Positions 60,820-64,000 of a stretch of DNA of 64,000 bases are shown here, one piece after another. Location: positions 2,735,501-2,799,500 of the forward strand of contig CM072339.1 in NCBI GenBank assembly GCA_036874045.1. Reading direction: 5' to 3'. The notes below the pieces were generated by a model that was given only the letters and a program-made list of their open reading frames with translations, ran no database searches and was not told the origin of the DNA. A program made the translations under genes and the position numbers. Origin of the DNA: Cymodocea nodosa (Eukaryota; Streptophyta; Magnoliopsida; Alismatales; Cymodoceaceae). The stretch's first letter is position 1. The number at the start of each line of letters is the position of its first letter.

Positions 60820-62660
60820 AGTTGATGGATCTTTAAATTTTTTCCCACAGATCATAAGAAAAAACCACATCCACATTATTTTCCATTGGAGTATTTACTA
60901 GCTTGACACCCAATACTCCTTTCTCCTTTAATAAATATGCGGTGTACTTGCTTTGAGTGAAGAAAATTCCTGTAGTAGTAGAATTTGCTGCTTCTATTCC
61001 TGGGAAGTATTTTAATTGTCTTAGATCAAGAACTTTGATTGATAAGTGAAAGCTCACCTGCAAAATTAATGGAGGAATCCACCAATTTTTGATTGACAAT
61101 GTCATCCACCCACGTATAATAACAGATTAATGATATGGTATTCATGTTTCCGCACAAACAATAATAGATCAACTAGGCTAATAGAAAACCCATGTTCCAA
61201 AATAAAATCACTCAACTTGGTAAACCAAGACCTATAGGCTTGTTTCAATCTGTAAAGAGTTTTCTTGTGTTTACAAACATGGTAGGGATATTCTTTGCTT
61301 TAAAAACTTGAGGATCGAGTCATAAATATTGGTTCTTCAAGTTCTTCAAGTAAAAATGCATTCTTGATATCTCTAATTAAAGAATATCCCACTTGTCATA
61401 AACACAAAGACTAGCACCATATCAATAGTAGATTTAACCACTGGATTAAAGGTTTGTATATAGTCAACACCCTTTTTTGCTCAAACCTGTAGCCATTAAC
61501 TTAGCTTTCAACCTATCTAAGCTCCCATTAGCATTAATTTTGGTTTTAAAAACCCACTTACCCTTGATAATATTACTAGCACTATCAGGATGAACCAATT
61601 CCTCCCAGGTATCATTAAAGGGAAGAGAATTTATTTCCTCATTAGCACTATATCACCCATTGTCCTTCAAAACTTGACGATAGGATCTAGGCTGCTTAGG
61701 AGGCATATAGTGATCGATCAAAACTTGGGATTGGGTTTAATAATCCCTGATTTGCTTCTAGTCATAATGTCATGAGTTAGTGGTAATACCATCATTATTA
61801 TCTACACAGATAGTATTAGGTTCCTGAAGAGCAACAATCTAATCAAAAGACATACCACCACAATCATCTTTAAGCACAATATTAGAACTATTATCAACAA
61901 GAATAAAATTCTCACCTTTGTTAGGAGAAACATTACCAATAGTTATAGATCCAGTAATATCATGAACAACATCAAATACATTAAGAAGGGAAGCATCATC
62001 AACAAACTGACTGAAAGAATTTTCTATAACAGAGGAAACAGAAGTATCATTAGACAAATTATCAACAAAGTTCTACACATCATCAGTTTGAAAATAGATA
62101 AATTACTAAGCGCCACATCCTTGGGAATGACGTTTCTGAAAGGAAGGTAAGATTAGTTAAAAATTGCATGCCTTGATATATAAATCCTCCTAGATTGCTA
62201 GCGAAAACATCTATAATCTTTATAATGAACACCATAACTGAGAAAAACACAAGGAAGGATCTTGGGTTGAATTTATTTTTAACATAATCACGAAGATAAG
62301 GAAAGCAAAGAAAAACAGATTGTTACAGAAGAATACTAAGAAAGCCTTTCAATTAAGAATTTCAAGGGAGATTCCACATTAAAAACAGTAGAAAAATGTC
62401 TATTAATTAAATAAATAGCAGTAGACAAAGCTTTAACCTAGAATTTTTTAAGAATATAAAAATCAATTATCATTTATAAACTAAGTTCAACAATATATTT
62501 ACACTTCGCTCAACTAAATCATTTTGTTGAAAGATATGGAGGCGAGAAATTTGATAAGTAAACCATAAAATTTCAAAGTATTAGTCAGTCTAGCCTTAGA
62601 AATAATCCAGTCAAACCACGGTTGCTTCATGTAAGTGTGACACCAAGGTAAGAGTGGCAC
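60820..62660 (-). mobile_element. Ty1/copia fragment (fossil)
   Basis: On the minus strand, 61105-60833 resembles the end of copia reverse transcriptase (LRQLKYFPGIEAA ... GIFFTQSKYTAYLLKEKGVL, compare family LKYFLGIEVA ... QRKYxxDLL). Upstream pieces to about 62660 have the character of the RT N-terminal part and integrase tail. No LTRs or gag were recognised. It abuts the plus-strand copia and is in the opposite orientation. It is broken in many places. Confidence 0.65.
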
Positions 62661-63260
62661 TTGCAAGTTTTACCAACAGTTCCATGTAAAGTGGATTGAA
62701 ATGATGAATAGATTATGACCCTCCTTTACTCCTACAAATTGACATTTTGTCTGTTTTATAAATGATTCCAAATTAATCAAGTCAATTGGTTCAAATTGAT
62801 GGAAGACGTCAAAACCAACCAATGATCTCCTCTACTGCCTCCACTCTTTTTCCATTTGTCCTTGTCATTTTAACAGTAGCAGCATACATAGCAAAGAAAA
62901 CATTACCACAATATTATAAATTCTATCATAAATTCTGAATTATAATGTCTACTATTATTATAAGCTTGACCACAATCTCAAAAAACTGAAGAAAAAAAAA
63001 AACATAATTCAAGTGGTTGAATAGGATTGTCAATTCCTAGTGCCCAATATTTTCTCACATTTTTCCATCAAGAAAAGGTTCCAAGTGCCCACCATGGAAA
63101 AGTGAGAGGAAGCAGACAAGCTGTTGGCTATTGGACGCTCATGAATGACCTCTCACAGGTCCCTCCCATAAGCAGTGGGAAAAAACAACAGTGTTGCAAG
63201 TTATCAAGTATCTGCTGTTTCCATGCCTCTTCTCTCTGCTTCGAAACTTTCCAACCTTCT
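62660..63260. other. Promoter-side intergenic of the last gene
   Basis: No gene is recognised. Composition becomes GC-richer after 63040. The segment presumably contains the regulatory region of the gene starting at 63435. Confidence 0.4.
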
Positions 63261-63267
63261 TCTCCTC

Positions 63268-63275
63268 TTATATAG
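63268..63275 (+). promoter_or_regulatory. TATA box of the last gene
   Basis: TTATATAG lies in the pyrimidine-rich context CTCCTCTTATATAGCCGGC, 160 bases upstream of the ATG at 63435. A CT-rich leader follows it. Confidence 0.6.
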
Positions 63276-63434
63276 CCGGCTTATACTTCATGGCCCTTTT
63301 GTAGGAGAGTTTTAGCTCCCACTCTCCACCAGTGTTTCTTCAATCCAAGTTTTTTCCCTGCTTCTTCCTCTTTCCTCTTGTTCTTCTCGCCGTTTCTGTT
63401 GATGTTGCAGTAGCAAAGTGTTGCTGGAGGAAGA

Positions 63435-63668
63435 ATGTATGCCAAAACAGAGCTGTCGATGTATCCATACCTGCAGGAGTTGGGGTCGGGTTTCATAACC
63501 GAGGAGGAATACCAACAACATCACAACCACCTCCTGGCTCAGCTCCGGAAGGAAGAGGAGGAGGAGGAGGAGTTCCTTCCCCGTCTCTATGACCAGAACA
63601 TCTCCTTTATCTGCAACAGCGACAAGAGTTTCGTTGATGATCAATATTACTACCACTTCAATAACCAG
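63435..63668 (+). CDS. First exon of an unidentified gene running off the window
   Basis: From the ATG at 63435 the frame reads MYAKTELSMYPYLQELGSGF and continues with an acidic run of seven glutamates (LRKEEEEEEEFLPRL). It contains DQNISFICNSDKSF and a tyrosine-rich end (DDQYYYHFNNQ). Codon use and GC content are gene-like up to about 63668, after which the sequence turns T-rich like an intron. The boundary CAG|GCATGT would be a GC donor, and a GT donor a few bases downstream is the alternative. A TATA box and leader support a real gene. The acidic, low-complexity start is common in plant transcription factors, but I do not recognise the family. Confidence 0.55.
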
Positions 63669-64000
63669 GCATGTCTCGCTCTTGATACTTCCCACTTGAT
63701 TCGTCTTTTTCCGATGAACTTGTTTCTTTTCCGATTACGAAGACCTATATTTCCAGATCGTGCCATTTGTTTGCTGTCTATTAGTAAAACATGATTTTCC
63801 AAAGATGGCTTCTTGTTTTGGGCCTTTTTTTTCACTTTCTATTTCTCCCGTTGTGCTTGAAACTATTCTGCTTCTGCTGGCTATTGTTCTTCACAGAAAA
63901 GGAGAAGAAAACATTTGTACAAATATTACTGCCCCGTTGTTTTATTCTCTCTTTCTTTTTCCTTTACGAATTAGGAGTAAAAATTAGTGAAACAAAAAGC

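Overview
This window looks like a stretch of a flowering-plant nuclear genome, most likely a monocot outside the grasses. The host coding exons are GC-rich (RWP-RK factor, pectin methylesterase, CAP protein), while the intergenic DNA and introns are strongly AT-rich and carry the usual plant repeats: Ty3/gypsy, Ty1/copia, RTE-type LINEs, hAT and PIF/Harbinger. There are no bacterial-style operons. Genes are split by GT-AG introns, and several could only be assembled by joining exons by eye. The monocot guess rests on composition alone.

Layout. 1-10,870: two old, related Ty3/gypsy elements placed head to head (minus, then plus), with their 5' LTRs about 50 bases apart. 11,700-12,200: three clean exons of a Pcc1-type KEOPS subunit, with no first exon found. 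14,824-19,620: a small three-exon gene for a 64-residue complex I subunit resembling plant B9/NDUFA3. Its 4.5 kb first intron holds an RTE LINE remnant and two duplicated repeats. 20,100-20,300: a 25-bp-arm hairpin inside what looks like a Ty3 reverse-transcriptase scrap. 21,767-23,058: a complete three-exon RWP-RK (RKD-type) transcription factor gene. 24,700-30,070: a long non-coding block built from short ATTAATTAA-type repeats. 31,500-32,060: a SINA-type E3 ligase pseudogene. 32,848-34,915 (minus): a complete four-exon pectin methylesterase with PMEI pro-region, 607 residues. 36,330-39,105: a dead hAT transposon. 40,040-40,825: an intact intronless CAP/PR-1-like secreted protein with a 28-residue histidine-rich insert. 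42,425-47,800: a nearly complete PIF/Harbinger DNA transposon with a TTA target-site duplication, an open 413-residue DD47E transposase and a Myb-like companion gene carrying one in-frame stop. 47,800-53,550: mostly featureless. 53,559-60,681: an old Ty1/copia element carrying a 1.6 kb non-autonomous Harbinger-like element at its primer-binding region, plus a probable solo LTR. 60,820-62,660 (minus): a second copia fragment. 63,268 to the edge: promoter and first exon of an unidentified gene that runs out of the window.

The host genes do not form a pathway. They are separate single-copy-style genes in a repeat-dominated region. The most rewarding parts are the Harbinger pair (one potentially autonomous element and one deletion-type relative, both with a GC-rich minisatellite near the same end), the His-rich CAP protein, and the gene structures recovered across introns (B9, Pcc1, RKD, PME).
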